Positions 25,783-34,923 are shown, counted from the first letter of the stretch. The stretch: 64,000 nt of DNA from Chlorogloeopsis fritschii PCC 6912 (GCF_000317285.1 NZ_AJLN01000084.1:1-64000), one strand, 5' to 3'. Translations and numbers: made by a program. The notes: generated by a model not told the origin, from the sequence alone.

Positions 25783-26031
25783 TAGAAATTATCGGTTAGG
25801 TGTGAAGAGATAAGCTGACACGGAAGGAGCAACGTAATTCACGTCTCCCCTTGTCTCCCCCTCCTCTTCCCAGTCCCCAATCTCTAGTTTTTGTATAGGC
25901 GAATACCACGATCGCCGGATCATCAAGCAATTTTTTGGAAATTACAAAATCTGCTCCATCTCTACAGTGGTAGCCTGTGTTAGATTGAGCATACTTATAC
26001 AAATTTTTGTCCCTCTGGCGCAGCTCTCATC

Positions 26032-27327
26032 ATGGCGATTGCAAGAAAGACCATAAGTACTGGGCTTACTTTGGGTGCTACGGTTGTGACTTTATCCACA
26101 ATCGCGGTTACTAGTCTTGGTATTCATTCGCGAGGACAGGCTTTATTTGAAGAAAGTCCCAAAGAATTAATAGATGAAGTTTGGCAAGTTATTAACCGCC
26201 AATACGTAGACGGCACCTTTAATCAGGTGGATTGGCAAGCTGTACGTCGTGAGTACTTGAACAAGTCTTACACCAACAAGCAGGAAGCTTATAAGTCCAT
26301 CCGCGAAATGCTCAAGAAACTTGAAGATCCATACACCCGATTTATGGATCCACAAGAGTTCAAAAGTATGCAAGTGGATACTTCTGGCGAATTGACTGGT
26401 ATTGGTATCCAAATTGGTTTGGACGAAAAAACCAAAAAACTGACTGTAATTGCCCCAATTGATGACACACCAGCTTCTAGAGCTGGCCTTTTGGCAAAAG
26501 ATATTATCCTCAAGATTAACGGTAAAAGCACAGAAGGCATGGATACGAATGCAGCTGTAGCCCTAATCCGAGGTGAGCCAGGGACTCAAGTTAAACTCAC
26601 AATTCTGCGCAACAATCAGCAAAAAGAATTCACAATTACACGGGCACGGATTGAAATTCATCCTGTGGAATATTCTTTAAAAGAATCTCCAGCAGGTAAG
26701 ATTGGCTACATTCGCCTCAAGCAATTCAGCGCTAATGCGTCAAAAGAAATGCGAGACGCAATTAAAAATTTAGAAAACAAACAGGTAACTGGATATATTC
26801 TAGATTTACGAAGTAATCCTGGTGGCTTGTTGTTCTCCAGTGTGGAAATTGCCAGAATGTGGATGGATAAAGGCGGGATTGTTTCCACGATTGACCGCAG
26901 GGGTGAGGTAGAAAAGGAAGTTGCGAATGGACGCGCTTTGACAAATAAACCCCTAGTGGTATTGGTAGATAAGGGTAGTGCCAGTGCTAGTGAAATTCTC
27001 TCTGGTGCTTTACAAGACAATAAGCGTGCTGTTGTAGTAGGCAGTCAAACCTTCGGCAAGGGTTTAGTACAATCAGTACGTCCTCTGGGCGATGGTTCTG
27101 GTTTAGCAGTGACAATTGCTAAGTATCATACTCCTAGTGGTAAAGATATTAACAAGCACGGTATTAACCCGGATATCATTGTAGATTTGAATGATAAACA
27201 AAGACAGGATTTGTGGCTGAACGAGCGTGATAAAATCGGTACCTTAGCAGATCCCCAATTTGCTAAAGCGGTGGAAGTGTTAGGCAAGGAAATTGCTGCT
27301 CAAGATTCAAGAGCAGACAAGAATTAA
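26032..27327 (+). CDS. carboxyl-terminal processing protease (S41)
   Basis: 431 residues. An N-terminal signal or anchor (about 10-33) leads to an alpha-helical segment, a PDZ domain (TGIGIQIGLDEKTKKLTVIAPIDDTPASRAGLLAKD, about 118-205) and the protease core with the Ser motif GSASASE (315-321) and Lys343 in TFGKG. Such Ser/Lys proteases act in lumen or periplasm; CtpA removes the C-terminal tail of the photosystem II D1 precursor, while CtpB and CtpC paralogues have other substrates. I cannot settle the paralogue here. A 400-base repeat-rich gap precedes it. Confidence 0.9.
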   Translation: MAIARKTISTGLTLGATVVTLSTIAVTSLGIHSRGQALFEESPKELIDEVWQVINRQYVDGTFNQVDWQAVRREYLNKSYTNKQEAYKSIREMLKKLEDPYTRFMDPQEFKSMQVDTSGELTGIGIQIGLDEKTKKLTVIAPIDDTPASRAGLLAKDIILKINGKSTEGMDTNAAVALIRGEPGTQVKLTILRNNQQKEFTITRARIEIHPVEYSLKESPAGKIGYIRLKQFSANASKEMRDAIKNLENKQVTGYILDLRSNPGGLLFSSVEIARMWMDKGGIVSTIDRRGEVEKEVANGRALTNKPLVVLVDKGSASASEILSGALQDNKRAVVVGSQTFGKGLVQSVRPLGDGSGLAVTIAKYHTPSGKDINKHGINPDIIVDLNDKQRQDLWLNERDKIGTLADPQFAKAVEVLGKEIAAQDSRADKN

Positions 27328-27353
27328 AAATGGAGAATTTCTGATTATTTAGT

Positions 27354-27542
27354 CTATACGGGTTGGCATTTGCCCGCTCTGATTAGTCCAACACGACGGG
27401 CGATCGCTTCCCCTTGAGAATCAAAAGGCCCCCACTTCTCTACAATTTCTGAATTTTCATCCCCAGTAGCTTCGGTGCTGGGGATAATTTCACAGTTGCC
27501 AGCAGGACACTTGACAATTAGCCAGGTTTGTGGATATTCCAT
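27354..27542 (-). CDS. small conserved cyanobacterial protein
   Basis: 62 residues from ATG 27542 (MEYPQTWLIVKCPAGNCEI); a longer frame would run through a hairpin repeat and is rejected. The C-terminal half GPFDSQGEAIARRVGLIRAGKCQPV looks strongly conserved in memory of cyanobacterial small proteins, but I know of no assigned function. Three cysteines, no membrane segment. Convergent with the ctp gene. Confidence 0.6.
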   Translation of the reverse strand: MEYPQTWLIVKCPAGNCEIIPSTEATGDENSEIVEKWGPFDSQGEAIARRVGLIRAGKCQPV

Positions 27543-27583
27543 AATTGTGAGTAAAAAATCAATATATGGCAATCCTAAAACAC

Positions 27584-27616
27584 AGATCCCCAACTTTTCT
27601 AAAAAGTCGGGGATCT
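27584..27616. terminator. GATCCCC hairpin, copy 1
   Basis: AGATCCCC-AACTTTT and AAAAGT-CGGGGATCT form a long stem with one mismatch around a short loop. It lies just beyond the 3' end of the minus-strand prohibitin-like gene and is nearly the same as 29650-29682, so it may be a mobile palindromic repeat used as a terminator. Confidence 0.65.
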
Positions 27617-27647
27617 TGGGGTATTGCAAGGCGCATTTTACTAGCTA

Positions 27648-28526
27648 TTACGGTTGCTGCAAGAGTATCGGTAGTGTACCTTTTTCACCACCGAGGACAA
27701 TTACTTTGGAGTTGGAAGATTGTGCCAGTTTCTCAGTGGCTTCTATTGTTCGCAATTGCAGCACAGAATTAGTTAATCCACTAGAAATAATTTTTTGAGA
27801 GTCAGCAATTCCTCTAGCTTCTATGCGCTTGCGTTCTGCTTCTTGACGCTCTTTTTCTAAAACAAATTTCATTCGCTGGCTTTCTTGCTCTGCTTTGAGT
27901 CTCTCTTGAATCGCAGCTTGGAGAGTATCCGGCATTCTGATATCTCTTAACAGTGCTTCCTCCACCACAAAACCCAAGGGAAGTAACTGTTGAGTGAGTT
28001 GCTCGTCAAGTTGTTGAGCTACTTCTTGGCGCTTGGTAGAATAAACAGCGACTGCTGGGTAATTGGCTGTAATTGCGCGCACCGTTGAGCGAAATCGAGA
28101 AATTACAAGTTCTTTCTCATCCACACCAATATTTTTATATACTGTTGCTGCTTTTTGCGGATCGAGCTTGTACTGAAGGCTAACATCCATATTTAAACTC
28201 AATCCTTCTTGTGATGTGGCGTTTACGTTTTCCTTGATATCCTTCAGCCGTGTGGAAAAATTGAGGACATTGGCAAAGGGAGTAACGAAATGTACACCTG
28301 GGCTAAGTGTATTATCACTAACTCGACCAAATAAGTTAATGACTCCGACATTACCAGGTGGTACGATTACCAAGACTTTGGAAATAGAAGCGAGGATGGC
28401 GATCGCACCAATTAATATACTAATCCCGCGAACCGCCCAACGAGATTTTTCACTAGGAATCTTTCCTGAGTTGAGAAAGACGAGAATTGCAATCAAGCTT
28501 GTCAGGAGAGAAAATATAAAATTCAT
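27648..28526 (-). CDS. prohibitin-like SPFH/band-7 membrane protein
   Basis: 292 residues. Two hydrophobic segments at the N-terminus (about 1-19 and 33-57) anchor the protein. The SPFH/prohibitin domain follows (VIVPPGNVGVINLFGRVSDNTLSPGVHFVTPF ... SLQYKLDP), then a charged coiled coil (ERLKAEQESQRMKFVLEKERQEAERKRIEARGIADSQKII). Prohibitins form large ring scaffolds in membranes; in Synechocystis the homologue is slr1106 from memory. No protease partner is adjacent, although ctp lies close by. Start ATG 28526. Confidence 0.88.
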   Translation of the reverse strand: MNFIFSLLTSLIAILVFLNSGKIPSEKSRWAVRGISILIGAIAILASISKVLVIVPPGNVGVINLFGRVSDNTLSPGVHFVTPFANVLNFSTRLKDIKENVNATSQEGLSLNMDVSLQYKLDPQKAATVYKNIGVDEKELVISRFRSTVRAITANYPAVAVYSTKRQEVAQQLDEQLTQQLLPLGFVVEEALLRDIRMPDTLQAAIQERLKAEQESQRMKFVLEKERQEAERKRIEARGIADSQKIISSGLTNSVLQLRTIEATEKLAQSSNSKVIVLGGEKGTLPILLQQP

Positions 28527-28568
28527 AATTATTTCCTGTATAGTTAAGACGCAATAAGTACTTAACCA

Positions 28569-29216
28569 CTACAGTATAATTTGCTCTCTCACCCACTGCC
28601 TAAATGTCCTCAGTGTAGGACTTCTGCCTATAGTTCGGCTCTGTTCAAGAAACTGGGGAATTACTTGCAAAATAGGCAAATTGGGAAAAGTAGGGCTAAT
28701 TTCTGACTCTATATATTTTCCATCCTGAAGAATATTTATTTTGAGCTTGTTATCTTCATAGAGCCAAACTTCAGGAACTCCCAGCGCTTCATAAGCATCT
28801 AGTTGAGTTTTAGAGGTAACATCAACTTCTATCACTAAGTCAGGGGGTGGATCAAATCTCAAATCTATTCGCTCTTTACCAATCATCCGAACATGATTTT
28901 GAATGTAAAAAGAGTCATCAGGCTCTACACCACAAGCCATATCTTCACGTTTAAAGGTGGTTGAGCCAAAAGGCTCGCAGTCAATTTCTAACTCTTCCAG
29001 CAGAATTTTTACCAAATCCCCAATAATAACTTTGGCTACCTCATGCTTCGATAATGGCATTCTAATTTCCAATGTTCCCTGACTGTAAGCCAGCCGAGTA
29101 GCCCGATGCTCGCCAAGCTCTTCTAAAATAGCCTCAAATTCTTGCCAGCTAATATCATGGAGAATAACTCTATGTCCCGGCGGAACACTTAATTGCCGCA
29201 ATTGAAGTGTTACCAT
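28569..29216 (-). CDS. Uma2-family (DUF820) putative restriction-endonuclease-fold protein
   Basis: 215 residues from ATG 29216. Features of the expanded cyanobacterial Uma2 family: GTLEIRMPLSKHEVAK near the N-terminus, GVEPDDSFYIQN, DLRFDPPPDLVIEVDVTSKTQ (the D-x-n-(E/x)-V-D PD-(D/E)xK-like core), then YEALGVPEVWLYEDNKLKI. These proteins are numerous in filamentous cyanobacteria and their cellular role is undefined. It is unlinked to a restriction system here. A second member is at 57537. Confidence 0.85.
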   Translation of the reverse strand: MVTLQLRQLSVPPGHRVILHDISWQEFEAILEELGEHRATRLAYSQGTLEIRMPLSKHEVAKVIIGDLVKILLEELEIDCEPFGSTTFKREDMACGVEPDDSFYIQNHVRMIGKERIDLRFDPPPDLVIEVDVTSKTQLDAYEALGVPEVWLYEDNKLKINILQDGKYIESEISPTFPNLPILQVIPQFLEQSRTIGRSPTLRTFRQWVREQIIL

Positions 29217-29332
29217 CAATAACCACCGAAATCTTAGGTTGAGCTTGCGAAAGCCAGTATGGAACTATCATAGCAGTCAAAAGGTATTAGCTAATCTATA
29301 CTAAAAACAGCTATTAGTGCTTATACAACTCT

Positions 29333-29614
29333 ATGACGCCAATACCAGTCATTCATAAGCAGTATGTTGAATGGCGAAAGAACGGTTACTGGATTAAAGA
29401 AAGCCGTGTTTCTCTGGATTCGGTTGTTTACGCTTTCTTAAATGGCACATCGCCGGAAGCGATTGTTCAAAGTTTTCCGGTATTAACCCTTGAGCAGGTT
29501 TATGGGGCGATCGCATTTTATTTAGCAAACAGAGAAGCGATAGATGCCTATTTGAGAGAAGGTGAAGCTGAGTTCGAGAAATTGCGTCAAGCTGCACGCG
29601 ATCGCAAAAACTAA
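29333..29614 (+). CDS. DUF433-family protein (antitoxin-like)
   Basis: 93 residues from ATG 29333. The DUF433 helix-turn-helix-like core reads [58 protein letters not shown]433 proteins are often antitoxins paired with a PIN-like toxin (DUF5615), but no toxin frame follows: a hairpin and the convergent EF-G-like gene lie downstream. It may be an orphan. It diverges from the Uma2 gene, sharing the 116-bp spacer. Confidence 0.75.
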   Translation: MTPIPVIHKQYVEWRKNGYWIKESRVSLDSVVYAFLNGTSPEAIVQSFPVLTLEQVYGAIAFYLANREAIDAYLREGEAEFEKLRQAARDRKN

Positions 29615-29649
29615 CAGCTCGTATAAAATCAAGGACACCCACAATATTC

Positions 29650-29682
29650 AGATCCCCGACTTTTCAAAAAAGTCGGGGATCT
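29650..29682. terminator. GATCCCC hairpin, copy 2 (bidirectional terminator position)
   Basis: AGATCCCCGACTTTT and AAAAGTCGGGGATCT form a 15-bp perfect stem around a 3-base loop between two convergent genes. A near-copy occurs at 27584-27616. Confidence 0.75.
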
Positions 29683-29720
29683 AAAACTTGGAAAATGGTG
29701 AATTCTGGATTTATCCAAAA

Positions 29721-31769
29721 TTATTTGCTGTTGCCGTTACCACCATTACCACTATTAGCGGCAAGGATGCGTTCGGCAAGTTTATCTGGCACTTCTTGGA
29801 GATGATCAAATTCCCAGTGGAAAGAACCGACGCCGAGTGTTTGCGATCGCAATTCCACGATAAAGTTTTGCATCTCTGCTTGGGGCAAGTAACCTGTGAT
29901 ATTGTCCCAGCCTTGCCAATCATGGATTGCTTCGTAACCCAAGATTTGTCCCCGTCTGCCAGTTAAAAGTTGCATTACCTTAGAGGTAAATTCACTAGGT
30001 GTTGTCACTTGCACGCGGATAATTGGCTCTAGAAGAGTGGGTTGACACTGGGGCAATCCTGTTTGCATTGCCAAGCGGGCAGCTTGTTTAAATGCCTGTT
30101 CGGAACTATCAACGCTGTGGTAAGAACCATTAGTCAGTGTAACCGCCACATCTACTACAGGGAAACCCAAAGGCCCATGTGCTAAAAATTCCCGCACGCC
30201 TGTTTCTACACCGGGAATATACTGTCTGGGAACGACGCCGCCAACAATGGTTTCACTGAAATTAAAACCTTCACCACGTCCTAAGGGTTTGATGTCGAGA
30301 TAAACATCACCAAACTGTCCGTGCCCGCCGCTTTGGTGCTTGTAGCGCCCGTGAACCGATGAAGTTGCTTTGCGGATGGTTTCTTTGTAAGGTACTTGTG
30401 GTAAGTGAGTCGTCATCGGCAAATTATACTTGCGACGCAGGCGATCTAGTGCCACTTGTAGGTGAATCTCGCCTTGTCCCCAGAGAATAACTTCGTGAGT
30501 GTCGCCGTGTTGTTCCCAAGCCAAAGATGGATCTTCTTCTAACAGCTTAGTGATAGCACCACTCAACTTCACCTCATCGTTGCGTTTTTCGGGAATAATG
30601 GCAAGGGCATAAACTGGTTCTAGTTGTTCGACTTTGGGTAATTGCACTGCTTGCGAGTTTGTCGAAAGTGTATCTCCAGTCTTGATGCCTTCCATTCGGC
30701 TTAAAGCAACAATTTCTCCAGCCCCAACTTGATTAACTTGCTGCAATTGTTGCCCCATGAGGCGATAAATACCACCAGCACGAATGCCATTGAGGACTAT
30801 ACCATCGGTTAATTTACCCTGCCAAACACGTACTAAGGAGAGTTTGCCGCCTTGGGGTGTGTAGTAAGTTTTTAACACCTGGGCTAAAGTGGCATTGTCT
30901 TTGATTTTACTTAAACGACGCTCTGCTGTAGTTTCGGGTTCGGGAGCTTCTCGTAATAAGGCTTCTAGTAGGGGCCTAACACCATAATCTTGTTCGGCAA
31001 CACCAAAGAATACTGGCACTACCAAATCTGCCCCTAATTCCATTTTTAAATCTTTGAGGATTTCCTCTTGGGGTGGTTCGATGTCTTCTAAAAGTTCTTC
31101 TAGTAAGTGATCGTCAAAGTTTGCTAAAGCTTCGAGCATTTCTGCTCTAGCAGCGTGTTCTTCTGCTTTAAGTTCTTCGGGAAACGGTACGGGATCGGCA
31201 GCCGCGCCTAAATGATAATGATATGCCTGCTCGGTGACTAAATCGATAAAGCCAATTAGCTGCTCCCCTCCCATAATTGGGTATTGGTGCGCTACTAAAG
31301 GACGGCTAGAAACAGCTTTGAGGGCGTGTAGTGTTTCTAAGACATGGATGTTTGCCCGATCCATTTTGTTGACAAAGACGAGGTGGGGAATTTCCCAATC
31401 GTCGAGGAATTTAAATAGAGGGGCAAGGGTGAGGACGCGATCGTTGATGGGTTCGCAAACAACAATTGCCGCATCGACTCCTATGAGGGCGTTGTAAGTT
31501 TCTTGAGCAAATTCTACACTTCCGGGACAGTCAATAAAGGTGAAGCGAGTGCCGTTATACTCGGCACTAGCAGCGCTAACTTCCACACTCATTTGGCGAT
31601 CGCGTGCTTCTTGAGCACTATCTCCTACGGTGTTAGCATCTTTGACACTGCCCTTGCGGGAAATAGCTCCTGTTACAAATAACAAACTTTCTAGTAAAGT
31701 CGTTTTCCCACTTAAATATGGGCCGACAATTGCAACATTTCGCGAACCCGAATTTACTTTTTCGTTCAT
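29721..31769 (-). CDS. elongation factor G-like GTPase
   Basis: 682 residues from ATG 31769, which has GGGAGG well placed upstream. EF-G domain order is kept: G domain with P-loop GPYLSGKT (16-23), NKMD at 134-137, domain II, then EF-G domains III-V (HGQFGDVYLDIKPLGRGEGF; TPSEFTSKVMQLLTGRRGQILG). In switch 2 the sequence is FIDCPGSVEF rather than DTPGHVDF, so Ser84 replaces the catalytic His. The P-loop also lacks the GHVDHGKT form. It is therefore a divergent paralogue (FusA2-like), probably not the main translocase; its role is unknown. Confidence 0.85.
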   Translation of the reverse strand: MNEKVNSGSRNVAIVGPYLSGKTTLLESLLFVTGAISRKGSVKDANTVGDSAQEARDRQMSVEVSAASAEYNGTRFTFIDCPGSVEFAQETYNALIGVDAAIVVCEPINDRVLTLAPLFKFLDDWEIPHLVFVNKMDRANIHVLETLHALKAVSSRPLVAHQYPIMGGEQLIGFIDLVTEQAYHYHLGAAADPVPFPEELKAEEHAARAEMLEALANFDDHLLEELLEDIEPPQEEILKDLKMELGADLVVPVFFGVAEQDYGVRPLLEALLREAPEPETTAERRLSKIKDNATLAQVLKTYYTPQGGKLSLVRVWQGKLTDGIVLNGIRAGGIYRLMGQQLQQVNQVGAGEIVALSRMEGIKTGDTLSTNSQAVQLPKVEQLEPVYALAIIPEKRNDEVKLSGAITKLLEEDPSLAWEQHGDTHEVILWGQGEIHLQVALDRLRRKYNLPMTTHLPQVPYKETIRKATSSVHGRYKHQSGGHGQFGDVYLDIKPLGRGEGFNFSETIVGGVVPRQYIPGVETGVREFLAHGPLGFPVVDVAVTLTNGSYHSVDSSEQAFKQAARLAMQTGLPQCQPTLLEPIIRVQVTTPSEFTSKVMQLLTGRRGQILGYEAIHDWQGWDNITGYLPQAEMQNFIVELRSQTLGVGSFHWEFDHLQEVPDKLAERILAANSGNGGNGNSK

Positions 31770-32309
31770 AAAACCTCCCTTGCGGTTAGCCACATCTAGC
31801 CGCGTTATCCTTAATTGATGCAGGGATCAAAACGGTTATTTAACGAATTATCCCGTCTTTAATTTGACATTAACTCGCCTTTAACCAAGCCGCAAAAAAT
31901 CGTATATTGTTGTAAGATTAAACTCGATAAAATTAAACTTTTACAAACTTTTATAGAATAAATTTAAGTTTAATGAATAGATTTTAACTACAATCAAATA
32001 TTTGTAAAGAGATTGTAATCTAAACTGTTGCAAAACAATAAATCTATGCAAGCATCACTATCAAGAAACAAGGCAGAAGGCACAGAGAAGAAGGAAAGAG
32101 GATTTGACTCATTCGTAGCGAGTGGTGATTGGCAACACCGGGGTTGCTCTTAAGGAAAAGGTAGAAGGAAAATAAACAAGTGTTGTTTGCATTCATTACA
32201 GTTCAGTTTGACTATTCAAATAAGATGCTCGATTAAAAATATCGTATTTTTGAACTGTTAAGTTTGATATTAGTAAGTAGCCCTTGCTGAACTGCGTACA
32301 CCAGAACGG
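31770..32309. other. AT-rich intergenic region between EF-G-like and TPR genes
   Basis: 540 bases. They hold the presumed promoter of the minus-strand EF-G-like gene, and near 32070 a purine-rich repeat (GGCAGAAGGCACAGAGAAGAAGG). No gene or clear hairpin was found. Confidence 0.4.
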
Positions 32310-33317
32310 ATGAAAAAAACTTTCTTTACCTACCTACGGAAGCCGCTACGCGTCTACTGCCTTCTGCCTCTCCGAAGTTTGGATCGGAGGAAGCCTCCGC
32401 TCCAACTTCTCTCTGCCCTCTGCCTTCTGCCTTATTTTCAAATCAGCAGTATTTTCTATTCATCTTCATCTTTCGCTTCTTCCCCTGCTCCACATCCCCC
32501 TTTGTTGGCGCAAAATACTTCTAAAAACGCTGTAGACTATTTAAATCAAGGCTTGCAGTCTGTGCAAAGCGGGAAAGTACAAGATGCGATCGCAGCTTTT
32601 GGGAAAGCAGCCCAGCTAGATCCCACTTTAGCCCCAGCCCACTACAATTTGGGATTAGCACTGCGACAAGCAGGGCAATTACAACCAGCGGCAGATGCAT
32701 TTTATCGAGCTACTCAAGCCGATCCTAAGTTTGCTCTTGCCTACGCAAATTTAGGAGGAGCGCTGTTAGAAGGAAGAAATCTCCAACAAGCAAATGATTA
32801 CTTGCAAAGAGCTTTAGAAATCGATCCTCAACTTGGAGTTGCTCATTACAACTTAGGCTTGGTAAAACAGGAGCAACGAGATTGGGAAAAAGCGATCGCA
32901 TCCTTTAAAAAAGCAATTGAATATAGCAAAAATGCACCTGAGCCAGCTTACCATCTGGGAATGTGTTACCTTCAGCAAGGCAAAATTGATAAAGCCAAGG
33001 ATGCCTTCTCCAAGGCAGTGAAAATTAATCCCAAATATCCAGAAGCTCACTACAGTCTTGGCTCAGTTTTGTATAACCAAGGTAAATTACAAGAAGCCTT
33101 AGAAGCCTTCAGAAAATCAGCCCAAGCAAATTCTAGCTATCCCAACGCCTATTATGGTGCAGGGTTAGTGTTTATACAATTAAAGCAATATGCAGATGCA
33201 ACAAAAGTTTTACAGTCTGCCAGAGATTTATATAAAGCTCAGAATCATCTTGAATGGGTAAGCAAAACCGAGCAATTATTACAACAGATACAAAAAATGA
33301 ATTACCAACCTCGCTGA
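32310..33317 (+). CDS. TPR-repeat protein with repeat-derived N-terminus
   Basis: 335 residues. Five or more tetratricopeptide repeats fill about 70-330 (pattern P-x-x-AHYNLGLALRQAGQLQPAADAFYRATQADP). The segment before them (about 40-66, SSIFYSSSSFASS...LLAQ) looks like the end of an export signal. Residues about 8-45 (PLRVYCLLPLRSLDRRKPPLQLLSALCLLP) are encoded by the widespread repeat DNA (GCCGCTACGCGTCTACTGCCTTCTGCC and CTCTGCCTTCTGCC), so the native start was either displaced or replaced. Function unknown; TPRs mediate protein interactions. No alternative ATG with a good ribosome site is evident before the first repeat. Confidence 0.7.
   Translation: MKKTFFTYLRKPLRVYCLLPLRSLDRRKPPLQLLSALCLLPYFQISSIFYSSSSFASSPAPHPPLLAQNTSKNAVDYLNQGLQSVQSGKVQDAIAAFGKAAQLDPTLAPAHYNLGLALRQAGQLQPAADAFYRATQADPKFALAYANLGGALLEGRNLQQANDYLQRALEIDPQLGVAHYNLGLVKQEQRDWEKAIASFKKAIEYSKNAPEPAYHLGMCYLQQGKIDKAKDAFSKAVKINPKYPEAHYSLGSVLYNQGKLQEALEAFRKSAQANSSYPNAYYGAGLVFIQLKQYADATKVLQSARDLYKAQNHLEWVSKTEQLLQQIQKMNYQPR
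32325..32450. repeat. dispersed repeat inside the start of the TPR gene
   Basis: TACCTACGGAAGCCGCTACGCGTC, CTGCCTTCTGCC and CTCTGCCCTCTGCCTTCTGCC match modules at 21350-21410 and 40490-40550, which are intergenic. Confidence 0.65.
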
Positions 33318-33407
33318 GGCACGATAATTCAGAATCCATCAAAATAGAAGGTGTTGGGTGAACTGGCTGGTGTGTTCAAAAGTTGTCCCAGTACCAATGA
33401 AAAATTC

Positions 33408-33947
33408 ATGAGAAAGCGTTCTAAAAGCCAATACTTGTTATGCGATCGCTGGCTGAACCGACATTGGCTTGTCCGCAATATGGAGGCTTTCCAAGATTTA
33501 ATTGTGATTGTCCTCTGTTTGAGTTTGTTCGCTGTGATGTTGATGCAATTGTGGGGAATATTTATCGCCCTCACGCAAGCACTTGACTATAAACTTGTGA
33601 CTGCCAAAATCCTGTTCATCTTAATTTTGGTTGAGCTTTTTCGATTGTTAATGGTTTATTTGCAAGAACACAGCATAGCTGTCGGCGTAGCAGTCGAGAT
33701 TACGATTGTGTCTGTGCTCCGAGAGGTAGTTGTTCACGGAGCATTAGAAATTTCTTGGATTAAAGCCGCATCAATTTGCGGCTTATTATTTATTTTGGGT
33801 GCGTTATTGATTGTATGTGCTAAAACACCGCACATGGATTGCATGAGCGCAAACACTAAATTCTGTCCGATTGTGTATCTTGAGGAAAACCAAAAGCCAA
33901 AAGAGTTTGAATTGGGGCATTCTCACCAATCTGAGGAGTTTGGTTGA
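33408..33947 (+). CDS. PsiE-family phosphate-starvation-inducible membrane protein
   Basis: 179 residues from ATG 33408 (MRKRSKSQYLLCDRWL); a frame from 33351 is less likely. Four membrane helices are visible: FQDLIVIVLCLSLFAVMLMQLWG, LVTAKILFILILVELFRLLMVYL, VGVAVEITIVSVLREVVVHG and ASICGLLFILGALLIVCA. The pattern LVELFRLLMVYLQEHSI...EITIVSVLREVV is typical of PsiE. Its biochemical role is unknown. It lies 90 bases after the TPR gene. Confidence 0.8.
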   Translation: MRKRSKSQYLLCDRWLNRHWLVRNMEAFQDLIVIVLCLSLFAVMLMQLWGIFIALTQALDYKLVTAKILFILILVELFRLLMVYLQEHSIAVGVAVEITIVSVLREVVVHGALEISWIKAASICGLLFILGALLIVCAKTPHMDCMSANTKFCPIVYLEENQKPKEFELGHSHQSEEFG

Positions 33948-34123
33948 ATGCCTTAAGATAGGCAAAATATTACCTTTACACTACAAAGTATCGCATCAAT
34001 ACCAAGCGTAGTTTTTTGAAGGCTTGAACTTTAGTTGTATTCTTGCATACGCTTTTGGACAGATGAATGCCTCTTTTAGGACGGGTAGAAGAGTAATAGA
34101 AAGCTTAAAGGAGGGTAAAATCT

Positions 34124-34366
34124 ATGACTCAAACTGCAGATAAACAGTCTCAAAATCCCATTAGCAACTTAGAGTACGACTTTCTCACCGTGTTGCACAA
34201 TAAAGGCGAAGCAATTAAAGCTTACGAACGTTATATCCAAGATGCACAGGAAGTTGGTTCTCAGCCTTGTGTAGAGTTGTTCCAAAAATTGCGCCAGTCT
34301 GATATTGAGCAAGCACAAGAGATTCGCCACCATCTTCAAGAAGTAATGCAGAAAGGTAAGATGTAA
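34124..34366 (+). CDS. small helical hypothetical protein
   Basis: 80 residues, well supported by AAAGGAGGG about ten bases upstream of ATG 34124 and by the terminator downstream. Soluble, almost all helical: NPISNLEYDFLTVLHNKGEAIKAYERYIQDAQEVG, then LFQKLRQSDIEQAQEIRHHLQEVM. It looks conserved in cyanobacteria, but I cannot give it a function. One cysteine, no motif. Confidence 0.7.
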   Translation: MTQTADKQSQNPISNLEYDFLTVLHNKGEAIKAYERYIQDAQEVGSQPCVELFQKLRQSDIEQAQEIRHHLQEVMQKGKM

Positions 34367-34392
34367 CGCTGCGAATAATCACTGGTTAGTCT

Positions 34393-34422
34393 AAGCCTGG
34401 GGTTTAAATCCCAGGCTTATTG
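34393..34422 (+). terminator. Rho-independent terminator
   Basis: AAGCCTGGG (34393-34401) pairs perfectly with CCCAGGCTT (34410-34418) and is followed by ATTGTGTT. It lies 27 bases past the stop of the 80-residue gene. Confidence 0.8.
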
Positions 34423-34923
34423 TGTTAGAAATTACTAACAACAATCTGAAGTGGGAGTGATTGCCTAAAATTGAATATTCTTCTCTATTTCTATGCTACA
34501 GCGATTTATTTGGAAGTTTATAAACAGAAATTAACTATTAGTTAGGTAAATTACTTGTGTAAAATAAAACCCAAAAAATACATTTTAGATTTAGTTATGT
34601 TTTGTATTTTTGGTGTTATTAAGAACTGTTAAGCAAAATAATAATATTTGCTAAATTGATTTGATTTATAGCTGAGAGTTATCAGATATTAAATACTGTG
34701 ATTATCTCGTGCCGATTTTGGGAGGCCTAGCTTCTAAAACAATTTATACGGGAGTCCACTTCTGTGTAATAAGACTTGGTATAGACATTACAGCAAGCTA
34801 AAAAAGTAAGCTTGTCTATCTCTCTACTAGTGTTAATTGTCGCAATTTAGACAATACACACTAGAAAAAATTTCCGGCATTGAATGTTACTCAAGCATTA
34901 CATAATAAATTTAGTTATTGCTT
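34423..34923. other. AT-rich intergenic region
   Basis: About 500 bases with no credible gene. The one structured element is an imperfect 38-bp palindrome at 34827-34864, about 60 bases before the next start codon. Confidence 0.4.
34827..34864. promoter_or_regulatory. 38-bp imperfect palindrome upstream of the 34924 gene
   Basis: CTAGTGTTAATTGTC and GACAATACACACTAG form an inverted repeat (13 of 15 positions pair) around 8 bases. The downstream AAAAAA run is on the wrong side for a strong plus-strand terminator; a regulator-binding dyad is possible. Confidence 0.35.
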
